A stretch of DNA of 24,756 nt from VMCP01 sp964408945. GTDB taxonomy: Bacteria; Bacteroidota; Bacteroidia; NS11-12g; UBA955. Made by a program: the position numbers and the translations under genes. The notes beneath the pieces were generated by a model that was not told the DNA's origin, did no database searches, and saw only the letters and a list, made by a program, of their open reading frames with translations. Below, one piece after another: positions 1-9,800 of the stretch (position 1 is its first letter; each line of letters begins with the position of its first letter). Location of the stretch: assembly GCA_964408945.1 (NCBI GenBank), contig CAYPBJ010000033.1:1-24756 (forward strand). The letters are read 5' to 3'.

Positions 1-51
1 GAATAGAGGTCTCCAAAACCTTTGATCAGGGTTCGAATCCTTGTGCCCGTG
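1..51 (+). tRNA. tRNA-Trp (CCA anticodon), 3' part only
   Basis: The 5' half lies outside the window. The anticodon arm is visible: stem 6-10/18-22 around the loop CTCCAAA, with anticodon CCA at 13-15, which reads UGG (Trp). A short variable loop follows. The T arm is 27-31/39-43 around TTCGAAT, then the 3' acceptor strand 44-50 and discriminator base G51, as in other tRNA-Trp. The next bases are CTA, so the CCA end is not encoded and must be added by tRNA nucleotidyltransferase. The position directly before secE matches the common bacterial order tuf - tRNA-Trp - secE - nusG; tuf itself cannot be seen. Confidence 0.9.
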
Positions 52-67
52 CTAAAAGAAACCAATT

Positions 68-265
68 ATGGCTGGAAAATTTTCAAATTACGTCCGTGAG
101 GTTAAAGACGAACTTCAGAATAAAGTGTCTTGGCCTACCTGGACAGAGTTAAGGGAAAGCACATGGATTGTCATTGTGGCATCTATCTTGTTTTCTTTGG
201 TAATTTGGGCGTTGGATAGTGGATTGGGTTTTTCAACCACCCAGTTTTATAAACTCTTTAAATAA
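68..265 (+). CDS. secE: Preprotein translocase subunit SecE
   Basis: Small essential subunit of the SecYEG protein-conducting channel in the inner membrane; it clamps the two halves of SecY. The protein has 65 residues, the short single-membrane-span form usual outside enterobacteria. An amphipathic N-terminal region (about 1-30) contains the conserved KVSWPTW motif, followed by one hydrophobic span at about 33-50. The ATG lies 16 nt after the tRNA-Trp discriminator base, and the stop is 3 nt before the nusG ATG, so secE and nusG are very likely cotranscribed. No Shine-Dalgarno sequence is visible; the leader is A-rich, as expected for Bacteroidota. Confidence 0.95.
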   Translation: MAGKFSNYVREVKDELQNKVSWPTWTELRESTWIVIVASILFSLVIWALDSGLGFSTTQFYKLFK

Positions 266-268
266 AGT

Positions 269-820
269 ATGTCAGTTTCTGAAGAAAAACATAAGTGGTA
301 TGTTGTACGTGCTGTAACCGGACAAGAAAAGAAGGTGAAGCACAACGTTGAAGTTGAGCTTGAGCGCGACAACAAACTTTCTTTTGTTCCAGAAATTCTT
401 ATTCCAACTGAAAAAGTGTATCAGGTAAAAGACGGGAAAAAAGTGATTAAGGAGCGCAATGCGTTTCCTGGTTACATTTTGATACGTGCTGATTTTTCAG
501 ATCCGGAAGTGATGCCTCTAATTAAGAGCGTTTCTGGGGTTGTTGGATTTCTCGGTTCTAAAGATTCACCGGTTCCATTAAGACCCAATGAACTAAGTCG
601 TATCTTAGGTACTGCCGACGAACTAACCGAAGGCGAAATCGTAACTGAAGATCACTATTTAGTAGGTGAAGCCGTAAAAGTAATTGACGGTCCTTTCAAT
701 GACTTTGATGGGGTTGTTGAAGAAGTTCAAGAAGAAAAGCGCAAACTCAAGGTGATGGTGAAGATTTTTGGTAGAAGAACACCACTTGAGTTAAACTATA
801 ATCAGGTTCAAAAATTGTAA
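269..820 (+). CDS. nusG: Transcription termination/antitermination factor NusG
   Basis: NusG binds RNA polymerase at the clamp helices, modulates elongation and pausing, and links transcription to Rho or to the ribosome. The protein has 183 residues, typical length. The N-terminal NGN domain (about 9-115) begins with KWYVVRAVTGQEKKV and includes the conserved FPGYILIRADF stretch. The C-terminal KOW domain (about 128-183) carries VKVIDGPFNDFDGVVEEV. It is the ordinary NusG and not an RfaH/UpxY-type paralogue, judging by its place between secE and rplK and the intact KOW motif. It is 3 nt from secE and 24 nt from rplK. Confidence 0.96.
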   Translation: MSVSEEKHKWYVVRAVTGQEKKVKHNVEVELERDNKLSFVPEILIPTEKVYQVKDGKKVIKERNAFPGYILIRADFSDPEVMPLIKSVSGVVGFLGSKDSPVPLRPNELSRILGTADELTEGEIVTEDHYLVGEAVKVIDGPFNDFDGVVEEVQEEKRKLKVMVKIFGRRTPLELNYNQVQKL

Positions 821-844
821 TTCGTAAAAGTAAGTAACAGAAAA

Positions 845-1282
845 ATGGCAAAAGAAATTCAAACTTTTGTAAAACTCCAGGTAAAAGGCGGATCAGCAAA
901 TCCGGCACCTCCAATTGGTCCTGCATTAGGAGCAAAAGGGGTAAACATCATGGACTTTTGCAAACAGTTCAACGCACGTACCCAAGATCAAATGGGTAAA
1001 GTCCTGCCGGTGGTTCTTACAGTGTACACAGATAAGTCTTTTGAGTTTATCATTAAGACTCCTCCTGTAGCTGTACAATTGGTAGAGGTATCAAAAATCA
1101 AGAAAGGTTCAGCTGAGCCAAATCGTAAGAAAGTAGGTTCTGTTTCATGGGACCAAGTTCGTACAATTGCTCAAGACAAAATGCCTGATTTGAATTGTTT
1201 CACAATTGAGTCTGCAATGAGAATGGTTGCCGGTACTGCACGCAGTATGGGTATTACAATCACAGGCGACGCACCTTTTTAA
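845..1282 (+). CDS. rplK: 50S ribosomal protein L11
   Basis: L11 binds the GTPase-associated region of 23S rRNA at the base of the stalk, where elongation factors dock. The protein has 145 residues, near the usual 141-142. The N-terminal domain contains the proline-rich NPAPPIGPALGAKGVN loop, the thiostrepton-contact region in characterised L11. The C-terminal rRNA-binding domain ends in the conserved GTARSMGITI segment. The 24-nt gap after nusG is too short for an elaborate leader. rplA follows after 12 nt, the near-universal L11-L1 pair. Confidence 0.97.
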   Translation: MAKEIQTFVKLQVKGGSANPAPPIGPALGAKGVNIMDFCKQFNARTQDQMGKVLPVVLTVYTDKSFEFIIKTPPVAVQLVEVSKIKKGSAEPNRKKVGSVSWDQVRTIAQDKMPDLNCFTIESAMRMVAGTARSMGITITGDAPF

Positions 1283-1294
1283 TTTTAATCGATT

Positions 1295-1990
1295 ATGAAA
1301 TTAACAAAAAAGAGAAAAGAGGCATTGGCTCTATATGACAATACCAAAGAATACTCATTATTGGAAGCGGCTGAAATTGTAAAAAAGATCAGCAATACCA
1401 AGTTTGATTCTTCATTTGATATTGACGTACGTTTAGGTGTTGATCCTCGTCAAGCGAATCAAATGGTTCGTGGTGTGGCATCTTTGCCTCACGGATTGGG
1501 AAAGACCGTTCGCGTTTTGGCGTTAGTAACTCCAGATAAAGAGCAAGAAGCAAAAGACGCTGGTGCAGACCACGTTGGTTTAGATGACTATATTGAGAAA
1601 ATTGCAGCAGGTTGGACTGACATTGATATCATTGTTGCCATGCCTTCGGTAATGGCTAAATTGGGTCGTTTAGGTAAAATCTTAGGACCTCGTAACTTAA
1701 TGCCGAATCCTAAAAGTGGTACAGTTACCACTGAAGTAGGAAAAGCAGTTACAGAGGTAAAAGCTGGTAAAATTGATTTCAAGGTTGACAAAACCGGTAT
1801 CATTCACGCTTCAGTAGGTAAAGTATCTTTTGACGCTCAGAAATTGAGTGAGAATGCTTTAGAATTGGTTCAAGTATTGCACCGTTTGAAGCCTTCAGCA
1901 GCAAAAGGAACTTACTTCAAGAGTATTTTTGTAAGCAGCACCATGAGTCCAGGAGTTGCTGTAGAAGTTAAATCAATCCCAGGAATCTAA
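1295..1990 (+). CDS. rplA: 50S ribosomal protein L1
   Basis: L1 forms the mobile stalk beside the E site and helps release deacylated tRNA. In many bacteria it also represses its own mRNA. The protein has 231 residues, standard length. The family signature is clear around residues 120-145 (MAKLGRLGKILGPRNLMPNPK). The surrounding two-domain L1 fold is intact, with a conserved KAGKIDFKVDKTGIIH stretch. It starts with ATG 12 nt after rplK and ends only 6 nt before rplJ. The stretches on either side are too short to hold a separate L1-binding leader, so any autoregulatory site would have to lie inside or upstream of nusG/rplK. Confidence 0.97.
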   Translation: MKLTKKRKEALALYDNTKEYSLLEAAEIVKKISNTKFDSSFDIDVRLGVDPRQANQMVRGVASLPHGLGKTVRVLALVTPDKEQEAKDAGADHVGLDDYIEKIAAGWTDIDIIVAMPSVMAKLGRLGKILGPRNLMPNPKSGTVTTEVGKAVTEVKAGKIDFKVDKTGIIHASVGKVSFDAQKLSENALELVQVLHRLKPSAAKGTYFKSIFVSSTMSPGVAVEVKSIPGI

Positions 1991-1996
1991 AAAGCC

Positions 1997-2518
1997 ATGA
2001 GAAAGTCAGAAAAAGAACAAATCGTAGCGGAACTGGTTGAAACTTTTAACAGTAACGCTTTCGTTTACTTGGCAGATCCAAGTGGATTGTCAGCTAAAAA
2101 TACAAATGCATTGCGTCGCATGTTTTTTGAAAACGGTGTAACGATGCGTGTAGTTAAGAATACTTTGGTGAGAATTGCGATGGAGCAATCTGATAAAGAC
2201 TTTGGCGATTTGTCAACAGTTTTATCAGGTACAACATGTGTATTGACAGGTGAGAACGTAAAAGCTCCTGCAACAACCATGAAGAAGTTCCGTGAGAAGT
2301 TTGAAGTACCTACATTGAAAGGTGCTTGGATTGATCACAGCGTATACATTGGCGATGACCAATTGATCAACTTAGTGAACCTTAAGAGCAAGGAAGATCT
2401 TATTGGAGATATTATATCTCTGTTGCAGTCTCCTGCGAAGAACGTTATCAGTGCATTGCAGTCTAATGCTGGACATAAGATTGCTGGCTTGGTAAAAACA
2501 TTACAAGAAAGAAATTAA
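1997..2518 (+). CDS. rplJ: 50S ribosomal protein L10
   Basis: L10 is the base of the L7/L12 stalk: its N-terminal domain binds 23S rRNA beside L11 and its C-terminal helix carries L12 dimers. The protein has 173 residues. It opens with the typical MRKSEKEQIVAELVE helix and includes GLSAKNTNALRRMF and VVKNTLVRIAME, both conserved in L10. The C-terminal helix (about 145-173) is the L12-docking segment. The ATG is 6 nt after the rplA stop. In E. coli and Bacillus a long L10-binding leader precedes rplJ; no such space exists here. Confidence 0.96.
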   Translation: MRKSEKEQIVAELVETFNSNAFVYLADPSGLSAKNTNALRRMFFENGVTMRVVKNTLVRIAMEQSDKDFGDLSTVLSGTTCVLTGENVKAPATTMKKFREKFEVPTLKGAWIDHSVYIGDDQLINLVNLKSKEDLIGDIISLLQSPAKNVISALQSNAGHKIAGLVKTLQERN

Positions 2519-2549
2519 AAAAAAACAATAACACTTAAAAAGTAAAACA

Positions 2550-2927
2550 ATGGTAGATTTAAAAGAATTCGCGAATCAGTTGGTAAATCTTACTGTAAAG
2601 GAAGTTAACGAGCTAGCTCAAATTTTGAAAGACGAGCACGGTATTGAGCCTGCTGCTGCTGCTGTAGCAGTTGCTGCTCCTGCTGCTGGAGGTGACTCTG
2701 GTGCTGCTGCTGAGCAAACTGAATTTGATGTTATTTTGAAGAACGCTGGTGCTGGTAAATTGCAAGTAGTTAAAGTTGTAAAAGACTTGACTGGTCTTGG
2801 ATTGAAAGAAGCCAAAGAATTGGTAGACGGTGCTCCTAAAGCTGTGAAAGAGAAAATATCTAAAGCTGAAGCAGAAGATATCGCAGCTCAATTGAAGGAA
2901 GCCGGTGCCGAAGTTGAAGTTAAGTAA
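2550..2927 (+). CDS. rplL: 50S ribosomal protein L7/L12
   Basis: Flexible stalk protein that recruits translational GTPases to the ribosome. The protein has 125 residues. The N-terminal dimerisation/L10-binding domain is about 1-32. An Ala/Gly-rich hinge (about 34-55) is encoded by a run of GCT codons. The C-terminal factor-binding domain (about 57-125) contains the conserved AGAGKLQVVKVVKDLTGLGL and KEAKELVDGAPK segments. The 31-nt gap from rplJ is almost pure A/C, lacks a Shine-Dalgarno sequence and is typical of highly expressed Bacteroidota genes. A hairpin follows the stop codon. Confidence 0.97.
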   Translation: MVDLKEFANQLVNLTVKEVNELAQILKDEHGIEPAAAAVAVAAPAAGGDSGAAAEQTEFDVILKNAGAGKLQVVKVVKDLTGLGLKEAKELVDGAPKAVKEKISKAEAEDIAAQLKEAGAEVEVK

Positions 2928-2943
2928 TATCACCAACTAGAAC

Positions 2944-2978
2944 CTCCAAAGCCCCTGGTAAACCCAAGGGGCTTTTGG
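2944..2978 (+). terminator. rplL-rpoB intergenic hairpin, probable attenuator
   Basis: An 8-bp perfect stem pairs 2948-2955 (AAAGCCCC) with 2968-2975 (GGGGCTTT). The 12-nt loop can form a further TGG/CCA stem. The outer CC/GG bases can pair across a one-base bulge. Only four T follow on the 3' side before GGGCG, so it is weaker than a classical intrinsic terminator. It sits between rplL and rpoB, where E. coli has a partial terminator that lowers polymerase-subunit synthesis relative to ribosomal proteins. I infer the same role, because rpoB has no obvious promoter of its own after the hairpin. Confidence 0.7.
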
Positions 2979-3028
2979 GCGTTATTTACAGTATAACTCC
3001 CATTGTAAAACATTAAAAAAACAAAACA

Positions 3029-6000
3029 TTGAGTACTACATCAAATAAACGTATTTCTTTTGGCAAGGTACAACACGCCATAGAATACCCCGATTTCTTG
3101 GACGTTCAGTTGAAGTCCTTCCAAGAATTCTTCCAATTGGATACCCCCTCAGACCTAAGAGAAGGTGAAGGATTGTTCAAAGTATTCCGTGAGAATTTTC
3201 CTATTAGCGATACTAGGAGTATTTTCACATTGGAGTTTTTAGACTACTTCGTAGATCCACCGCGTTATACTCTAGAAGAGTGTATTGAGCGTGGATTGAC
3301 CTATGCTGTTCCATTGAAAGCTAAATTAAAATTAAGCTGTAACGATGCTGAGCATGAAGATTTTGAAACCATCGTTCAAGATGTTTACCTTGGTACATTG
3401 CCCTACATGACTCCCAACGGCACCTTTATTGTTAATGGTGCTGAACGTGTTATTGTGAGTCAGTTGCATCGTTCTCCAGGTGTATTCTTTGGACAAAGCA
3501 CGCACTCAAACGGAACTAAGTTGTATTCTGCCCGTGTAATTCCTTTTAAAGGTTCATGGATTGAGTTTGCAACTGACGTTAATGCCGTTATGTATGCGTA
3601 CATTGATCGTAAGAAAAAATTCCCAGTAACGACTCTTTTGAGAGCTATTGGATTTGAAAGCGATAAAGATATTTTGGATATCTTCGGATTGAGCGAAGAA
3701 GTAAAAGTTTCTAAGGCTGGTTTGAAGCGCGTGGTTGGTCGTAAATTGGCCGCACGTGTTTTGAAAACATGGATAGAAGACTTCGTAGATGAAGATACCG
3801 GTGAGGTGGTTTCTATAGAGCGTAATGAAGTAATTTTAGAGCGTGATACAGAAATTCAAGAAGACCACATAGATACTATTATTGAAGCTGGAGTAAAAAC
3901 CATCATTTTAAGTACTCAAGGTGATGGAGATACGGACTACTCTGTAATTTATAATACTCTTCAAAAAGATACTTCAAACAACGGTAAAGAGGCCCTTGAG
4001 GTAATATATCGTCAGTTGAGGAATGCAGATCCCCCAGACGAGGAAACCGCTCGTGGAATCATCGAGCGTTTGTTCTTCTCTGATAAACGTTATGATTTGG
4101 GTGAAGTAGGACGTTATAGAATCAACAAGAAGTTAAAGTTAGATCATTCAATGGATGTTCGAGTTTTAACCAATGACGATATCATCTCAATCATTAAATA
4201 TTTGATTTTCTTGTACAACGGTGACGAAGTACTGGATGATATTGATCACTTGTCTAATCGTCGTGTTCGTACCGTAGGTGAGCAGTTGTATGCTCAGTTT
4301 GGTGTTGGATTGGCGCGTATGGCGAGAACCATCCGTGAAAAGATGAACATCAGAGACAATGAAGTATTTACTCCACAAGATTTGGTAAATGCTCGTACGT
4401 TGTCTTCAGTGATTAATTCATTCTTTGGAACCAATCAGCTTTCTCAATTCTTGGATCAAATCAATCCTTTGGCGGAGATTACACACAAACGTCGTTTGAG
4501 TGCTCTTGGTCCAGGTGGTTTGAGCAGAGAAAGAGCCGGTTTTGAGGTTCGTGACGTACACTACACGCACTATGGACGTTTATGTACTATTGAGACTCCA
4601 GAAGGACCAAACATTGGTTTGATTTCATCGTTGTGCGTGCACGCGAAAATCAACGGAATGGGATTCTTGGAAACTCCCTACAGACAAGTAGAAAAAGGTA
4701 AAATTACTGGAGACATAATTTATCTAAGTGCTGAAGAAGAAGACGGAAAGACCATTGCACAGGCGAATGCTGTTTTGGATGATAAAGGAAACTTTAAGAC
4801 CGAACTAGTTAAGAGTCGGAAAGAGGGTGACTTCCCGTTGGTTAATCCCGAGCAATTAGATTATATGGACGTTGCTCCTAACCAGATTGTATCAATTGCG
4901 GCATCGTTGATTCCTTTCTTGGAACACGATGATGCTAACCGTGCATTGATGGGATCTAACATGCAACGTCAGGCAGTGCCTTTGTTGGTGCCTGAAGCGC
5001 CGATTGTAGGTACTGGTTTGGAAGAGAAAGTGGCTAGAGATAGTCGTTCAATGGTGAATTCTGAAGGAAACGGTGTGGTAGTATCAGTAGATGCACGCGA
5101 AATCACTGTTAAATATGATTACGATGATAACGATAATTTGGTGAGCTTTACTGGCGATACCAAAACGTATCCTTTGATCAAGTTCCGCAGAACCAACCAA
5201 AACTCTTGTATCAATCTTCGTCCAAGCGTGAAATTGGGTGATCGTGTTACTAAAGGACAAGTATTATCTGAAGGATATGCAACCCAAGGGGGTGAATTGG
5301 CTTTGGGTCGTAACTTGCGTGTAGCTTACATGCCTTGGCAGGGTTACAACTTTGAGGATGCGATTGTAATTTCTGAGCGAGTGGTGAAAGAAGATATGTA
5401 TACCACAATTTACATAACTGAATATGAATTGGAAGTTCGTGACACCAAGCGTGGTGAAGAAGAATTGACCAACGATATTCCTAATGTGAGTGAAGAAATG
5501 ACCAAAAACTTAGATGATTTTGGTTTGATTCGTGTGGGTGCAGAAGTTAAAGAAGGTGATATCTTGATCGGTAAAATCACTCCAAAGGGTGAAACTGAGC
5601 CATCTCCTGAAGAAAAATTGTTAAGAGCAATCTTTGGAGATAAGGCTGGAGATGTGAAAGATGCTTCTTTGAAAGCGCCTCCAGGTGCGCAAGGGGTTGT
5701 TATTGAAAAGAAATTGTTCAGCAAGTCTAAAAAAGACAAGAATACCCGTACTTCAGACAAATCGAAGCTCCAAAAGATGGAAGATGACCATAGGAAGGAT
5801 TTGAATAATTTGAAGGATGAATTGGTAAAGAAATTGTTCGCCATTGTGAACGGTAAAACTAGCCAAGGTGTATTCAATATGTACAGTGAAGAGTTGATTC
5901 CTAAGGGAACTAAATTCACTCAGAAGAATTTATTGGCCATTGATTATACCAATGTTAATTACATGAATTGGTTATCAGATGACGATAAAAATGATCTGAT

Positions 6001-6832
6001 TGTGCGTTTGTTGAAGAACTATATCAATGTTTACAATGAGAAAGTAACCAACTTCAAACGTGAGCAATATTCTATCAGCGTTGGTGACGAGTTGCCTACA
6101 GGTATCTTGAAATTAGCGAAGGTTTATGTTGCCAACAAGCGTAAGTTGAAGGTGGGAGATAAGATGGCGGGTCGTCACGGAAACAAGGGTATTGTTGCTC
6201 GTATTGTTCGTGAAGAAGATATGCCATTCTTGGATGACGGAACTCCAATGGATATCGTGTTGAACCCATTGGGTGTACCTTCACGTATGAACTTGGGTCA
6301 AATCTACGAAACCGTATTGGGTTGGGCTGGAAAAGAGTTGGGCGTAAAGTTTGCGACTCCAATTTTTGATGGCGCTTCACTTCAAGATATTCAAGATTAC
6401 ACTCGTAAGGCAGGTATTCCTGATAACGGTTTGGTCTATTTGAATAACGGCTTGACCGGTGAGAAGTTTGATCAACCAACTACCGTTGGTGTGAGTTACA
6501 TGTTGAAACTTGGACACATGGTTGATGATAAGATGCACGCCCGTTCAATTGGTCCTTACTCGTTGATTACTCAACAGCCATTGGGTGGTAAGGCTCAGTT
6601 CGGAGGACAGCGTTTCGGTGAGATGGAGGTATGGGCATTGGAGGCATTTGGTGCTTCGAATATCCTTCGTGAAATCTTGACGATCAAGTCTGACGATATC
6701 ATGGGTAGAGCTAAAGCTTATGAGGCCATTGTAAAAGGTGATAACATCACACAAATTGGTACTCCAGAGTCGTTCAACGTATTGATCCATGAACTTCGTG
6801 GTTTGGGTCTAGAATTATCATTTTTGGAATAA
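3029..6832 (+). CDS. rpoB: DNA-directed RNA polymerase subunit beta
   Basis: Beta subunit of RNA polymerase, forming one side of the active-site cleft. The protein has 1267 residues, usual for Bacteroidota. Landmarks are the rifampicin cluster from G467 (GTNQLSQF) with D476, H486 and S491 all in the drug-sensitive state, and the active-site lysines K1045 and K1053 in KMAGRHGNKG. The C-terminal part has the conserved HARSIGPYSLITQQPLGGKA segment. The start must be TTG at 3029: an in-frame TAA lies at 3014, no ATG or GTG falls between, and the next residues (STTSNKRISFGK) match the usual RpoB N-terminus. The leader is A-rich. Residue T520 replaces the near-universal proline of the CPIETPEG motif (see findings). 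Confidence 0.98.
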   Translation: MSTTSNKRISFGKVQHAIEYPDFLDVQLKSFQEFFQLDTPSDLREGEGLFKVFRENFPISDTRSIFTLEFLDYFVDPPRYTLEECIERGLTYAVPLKAKLKLSCNDAEHEDFETIVQDVYLGTLPYMTPNGTFIVNGAERVIVSQLHRSPGVFFGQSTHSNGTKLYSARVIPFKGSWIEFATDVNAVMYAYIDRKKKFPVTTLLRAIGFESDKDILDIFGLSEEVKVSKAGLKRVVGRKLAARVLKTWIEDFVDEDTGEVVSIERNEVILERDTEIQEDHIDTIIEAGVKTIILSTQGDGDTDYSVIYNTLQKDTSNNGKEALEVIYRQLRNADPPDEETARGIIERLFFSDKRYDLGEVGRYRINKKLKLDHSMDVRVLTNDDIISIIKYLIFLYNGDEVLDDIDHLSNRRVRTVGEQLYAQFGVGLARMARTIREKMNIRDNEVFTPQDLVNARTLSSVINSFFGTNQLSQFLDQINPLAEITHKRRLSALGPGGLSRERAGFEVRDVHYTHYGRLCTIETPEGPNIGLISSLCVHAKINGMGFLETPYRQVEKGKITGDIIYLSAEEEDGKTIAQANAVLDDKGNFKTELVKSRKEGDFPLVNPEQLDYMDVAPNQIVSIAASLIPFLEHDDANRALMGSNMQRQAVPLLVPEAPIVGTGLEEKVARDSRSMVNSEGNGVVVSVDAREITVKYDYDDNDNLVSFTGDTKTYPLIKFRRTNQNSCINLRPSVKLGDRVTKGQVLSEGYATQGGELALGRNLRVAYMPWQGYNFEDAIVISERVVKEDMYTTIYITEYELEVRDTKRGEEELTNDIPNVSEEMTKNLDDFGLIRVGAEVKEGDILIGKITPKGETEPSPEEKLLRAIFGDKAGDVKDASLKAPPGAQGVVIEKKLFSKSKKDKNTRTSDKSKLQKMEDDHRKDLNNLKDELVKKLFAIVNGKTSQGVFNMYSEELIPKGTKFTQKNLLAIDYTNVNYMNWLSDDDKNDLIVRLLKNYINVYNEKVTNFKREQYSISVGDELPTGILKLAKVYVANKRKLKVGDKMAGRHGNKGIVARIVREEDMPFLDDGTPMDIVLNPLGVPSRMNLGQIYETVLGWAGKELGVKFATPIFDGASLQDIQDYTRKAGIPDNGLVYLNNGLTGEKFDQPTTVGVSYMLKLGHMVDDKMHARSIGPYSLITQQPLGGKAQFGGQRFGEMEVWALEAFGASNILREILTIKSDDIMGRAKAYEAIVKGDNITQIGTPESFNVLIHELRGLGLELSFLE

Positions 6833-6851
6833 TCCTGCATAAAGAAAGAAA

Positions 6852-9800
6852 ATGCAACTTCAGAAAAAAAATCAAAAAATCGGGAGCAACTTTAGTAAAG
6901 TGAGAATTTCACTTTCCTCCCCTGAAATCATATTGCGCCGTAGTTTTGGTGAAGTAGTAAAACCTGAAACCATCAACTACAGAAGTTACAAGCCAGAAAT
7001 GGGAGGTCTCTTCTGTGAGCGTATTTTTGGACCTATCAAGGATTATGAGTGCCATTGCGGTAAATACAAGCGTATTCGTTATAAAGGAATTGTTTGTGAC
7101 CGTTGTGGTGTTGAGGTAACTGAAAAGAAAGTACGTCGTGAGCGTATGGGCCACATCAATTTGGTGGTGCCTGTAGCGCACATTTGGTACTTCCGTTCAT
7201 TGCCAAACAAAATTGGTTACTTGTTGGGTATTCCAACCAAGAAGTTGGACATGGTAGTTTACTATGAGCGTTATGTGGTTATTCAACCAGGTATTGCGAC
7301 CAATGTGAACAACCTTGATTTATTGTCAGAGGAAGAATATCTAGACATTTTAGACTCTTTACCAAAAGAGAATCAAATGTTGGAAGATTCTGATCCAAAT
7401 AAATTCATCGCTAAAATGGGCGCTGAAGCTTTGGAAGATTTGCTTAAACGCGTGAATCTTGACACCTTAAGTTACGATCTTCGTATTCAAGCAGCAACTG
7501 AGACTTCTCAGCAGCGTAAGCAAGAAGCATTGAAGCGTTTGAAGGTAATTGAAAGCTTCCGAAGTGCACAGAAAACAGGTGAAAATCGTCCTGAATGGAT
7601 GATTATGCGCATGTTGCCTGTAATTCCACCAGAATTGCGACCTTTGGTTCCTTTGGAAGGTGGACGTTTCGCTACTTCAGATTTGAACGATCTTTACCGT
7701 CGTGTAATTATTCGTAACAACCGTTTGAAGCGTTTGGTGGAAATCAAAGCTCCAGATGTAATCTTGAGAAACGAAAAGCGTATGTTGCAAGAGGCGGTAG
7801 ATTCCTTGTTGGATAATACCCGTCGTGCAAGTGCCGTTAAGAGTGAGGGTAACCGTCCGTTGAAATCTTTGAGTGATATGCTTAAAGGTAAGCAAGGTCG
7901 TTTCCGTCAAAACTTATTGGGTAAGCGTGTTGACTATTCTGGTCGTTCGGTAATTGTGGTAGGTCCTACATTGAAATTGAATGAGTGTGGATTGCCCAAA
8001 AACATGGCTGCGGAATTGTTTAAACCGTTCATCATTCGTAAATTGATTGAGCGCGGTATTGTTAAAACGGTAAAAACAGCAAAGAAAATAGTTGAGAAGA
8101 AGGATCCGGTTATTTGGGATATTTTAGAAAATATCTTGAAAGGACACCCTGTACTTCTTAACCGTGCTCCTACTCTTCACAGATTGGGTATTCAGTCTTT
8201 CCAACCAAAGTTGGTAGAAGGTAAAGCTATTCAGTTACACCCCTTAGTTTGTGCGGGTTTTAACGCCGACTTTGACGGTGACCAGATGGCGGTGCACGTA
8301 CCATTGGGTAATGCTGCGATTGCTGAAGCTCAATTGTTGATGTTGGCGAGTCACAATATTTTGAACCCTGCCAACGGTTCTCCAATCACAGTACCTTCTC
8401 AGGACATGATCTTGGGACTGTATTACATCACTAAGCAGCGTAAGAGTACTCCTGAGCATCCAGTTGTGGGTGAAGGTTTGACTTTCTACGGTGCCGAAGA
8501 GGTTATCATTGCCTATAATGAGGGTAAAGCTGAATTGCATGCTTTAATCAAGTGTAGAGTAAAGGTTCGTGAAAATGGTGAGTTAAAATGGAAGTTGATT
8601 GATACTTCTGTTGGACGTGTATTGTTTAACCAGGTGGTGCCTGAGCAAGTTGGATTTATCAACGAGTTGTTGAAGAAAAAGAACTTGCGTGACATCATTG
8701 CTGAAGTTATTCGTATATCTGGTGTGGCAGCAGCAGCTGACTTCCTAGATGATATCAAGAATCTTGGTTTCCACTATGCTTTCCGCGGTGGATTGAGCTT
8801 TAACTTAAGCAACGTTAAAATTCCTACTGAAAAAGAGGAGTTGGTTAACAAAGCAATGGAAGAGGTTCGCGAGATTCAATCAAATGCTGATATGGGATTC
8901 ATTACCAACAACGAGCGTTACAACCAAGTAATTGACTTGTGGACACGTGTGAACAACCAGTTAGCTAAGGTATTGATTAACGAATTGCAAAACGACGATC
9001 AAGGATTCAACCCAATTTACATGATGTTGGATTCTGGAGCGCGTGGTTCTAAAGAGCAAATTCGTCAGTTGGGCGGTATGCGTGGATTGATGGCTAAGCC
9101 TCAGAAGAACAGCAACAGCGGATCTGGAGATACCATCGAAAACCCGATTATTTCAAACTTTAAAGAAGGTTTGAACGTATTGGAATACTTTGTATCAACC
9201 CACGGTGCTCGTAAAGGTCTTGCGGATACGGCTTTGAAAACGGCTGACGCAGGTTACTTGACTCGTCGTTTGCATGACGTAGCTCAAGACGTAGTAATTG
9301 TTGAAGCTGATTGTGGTACTTTAAGAGGTATCAATATGACGGCTATTTTAACCAATGACGAGATTACAGAATCATTGTATGATCGTATTTTGGGTAGAAC
9401 AGCGTTAGATGATGTTTATCATCCTGAAACTGGTGAGAAATTGATTGCTGCCGGACATGAAATCAACGAAGAAGGTGCTACCGCTATTGAAGCAGCTGGT
9501 ATTGAAGAAGTTGAAATTCGTTCAGTATTGACTTGCGAAACTTTGGGTGGTGTTTGTTCACGTTGTTACGGTCGTAACTTGGCAACTGGAAGAATGGTTC
9601 AACGCGGTGAAGCTGTGGGTGTTATTGCAGCACAGTCAATCGGTGAGCCAGGTACACAGTTGACATTGAGAACGTTCCACACGGGTGGTGCCGCGTTAAA
9701 TATTGCGGCTGAAAATACCATGGATACCAAATACGAAGGGGTAGTAAGTTTTGACGGTATGCGTACCGTTGAAAAAGAAACCATAGATAACAACACAGGT

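Noticed and set aside
5410..5919. A 169-codon open frame antisense to rpoB (and similar ones in rpoB, rpoC and rplL)
   Set aside because: These mirror the codon bias of highly expressed genes on the opposite strand; no homology is recognised, and the sense genes are certain.
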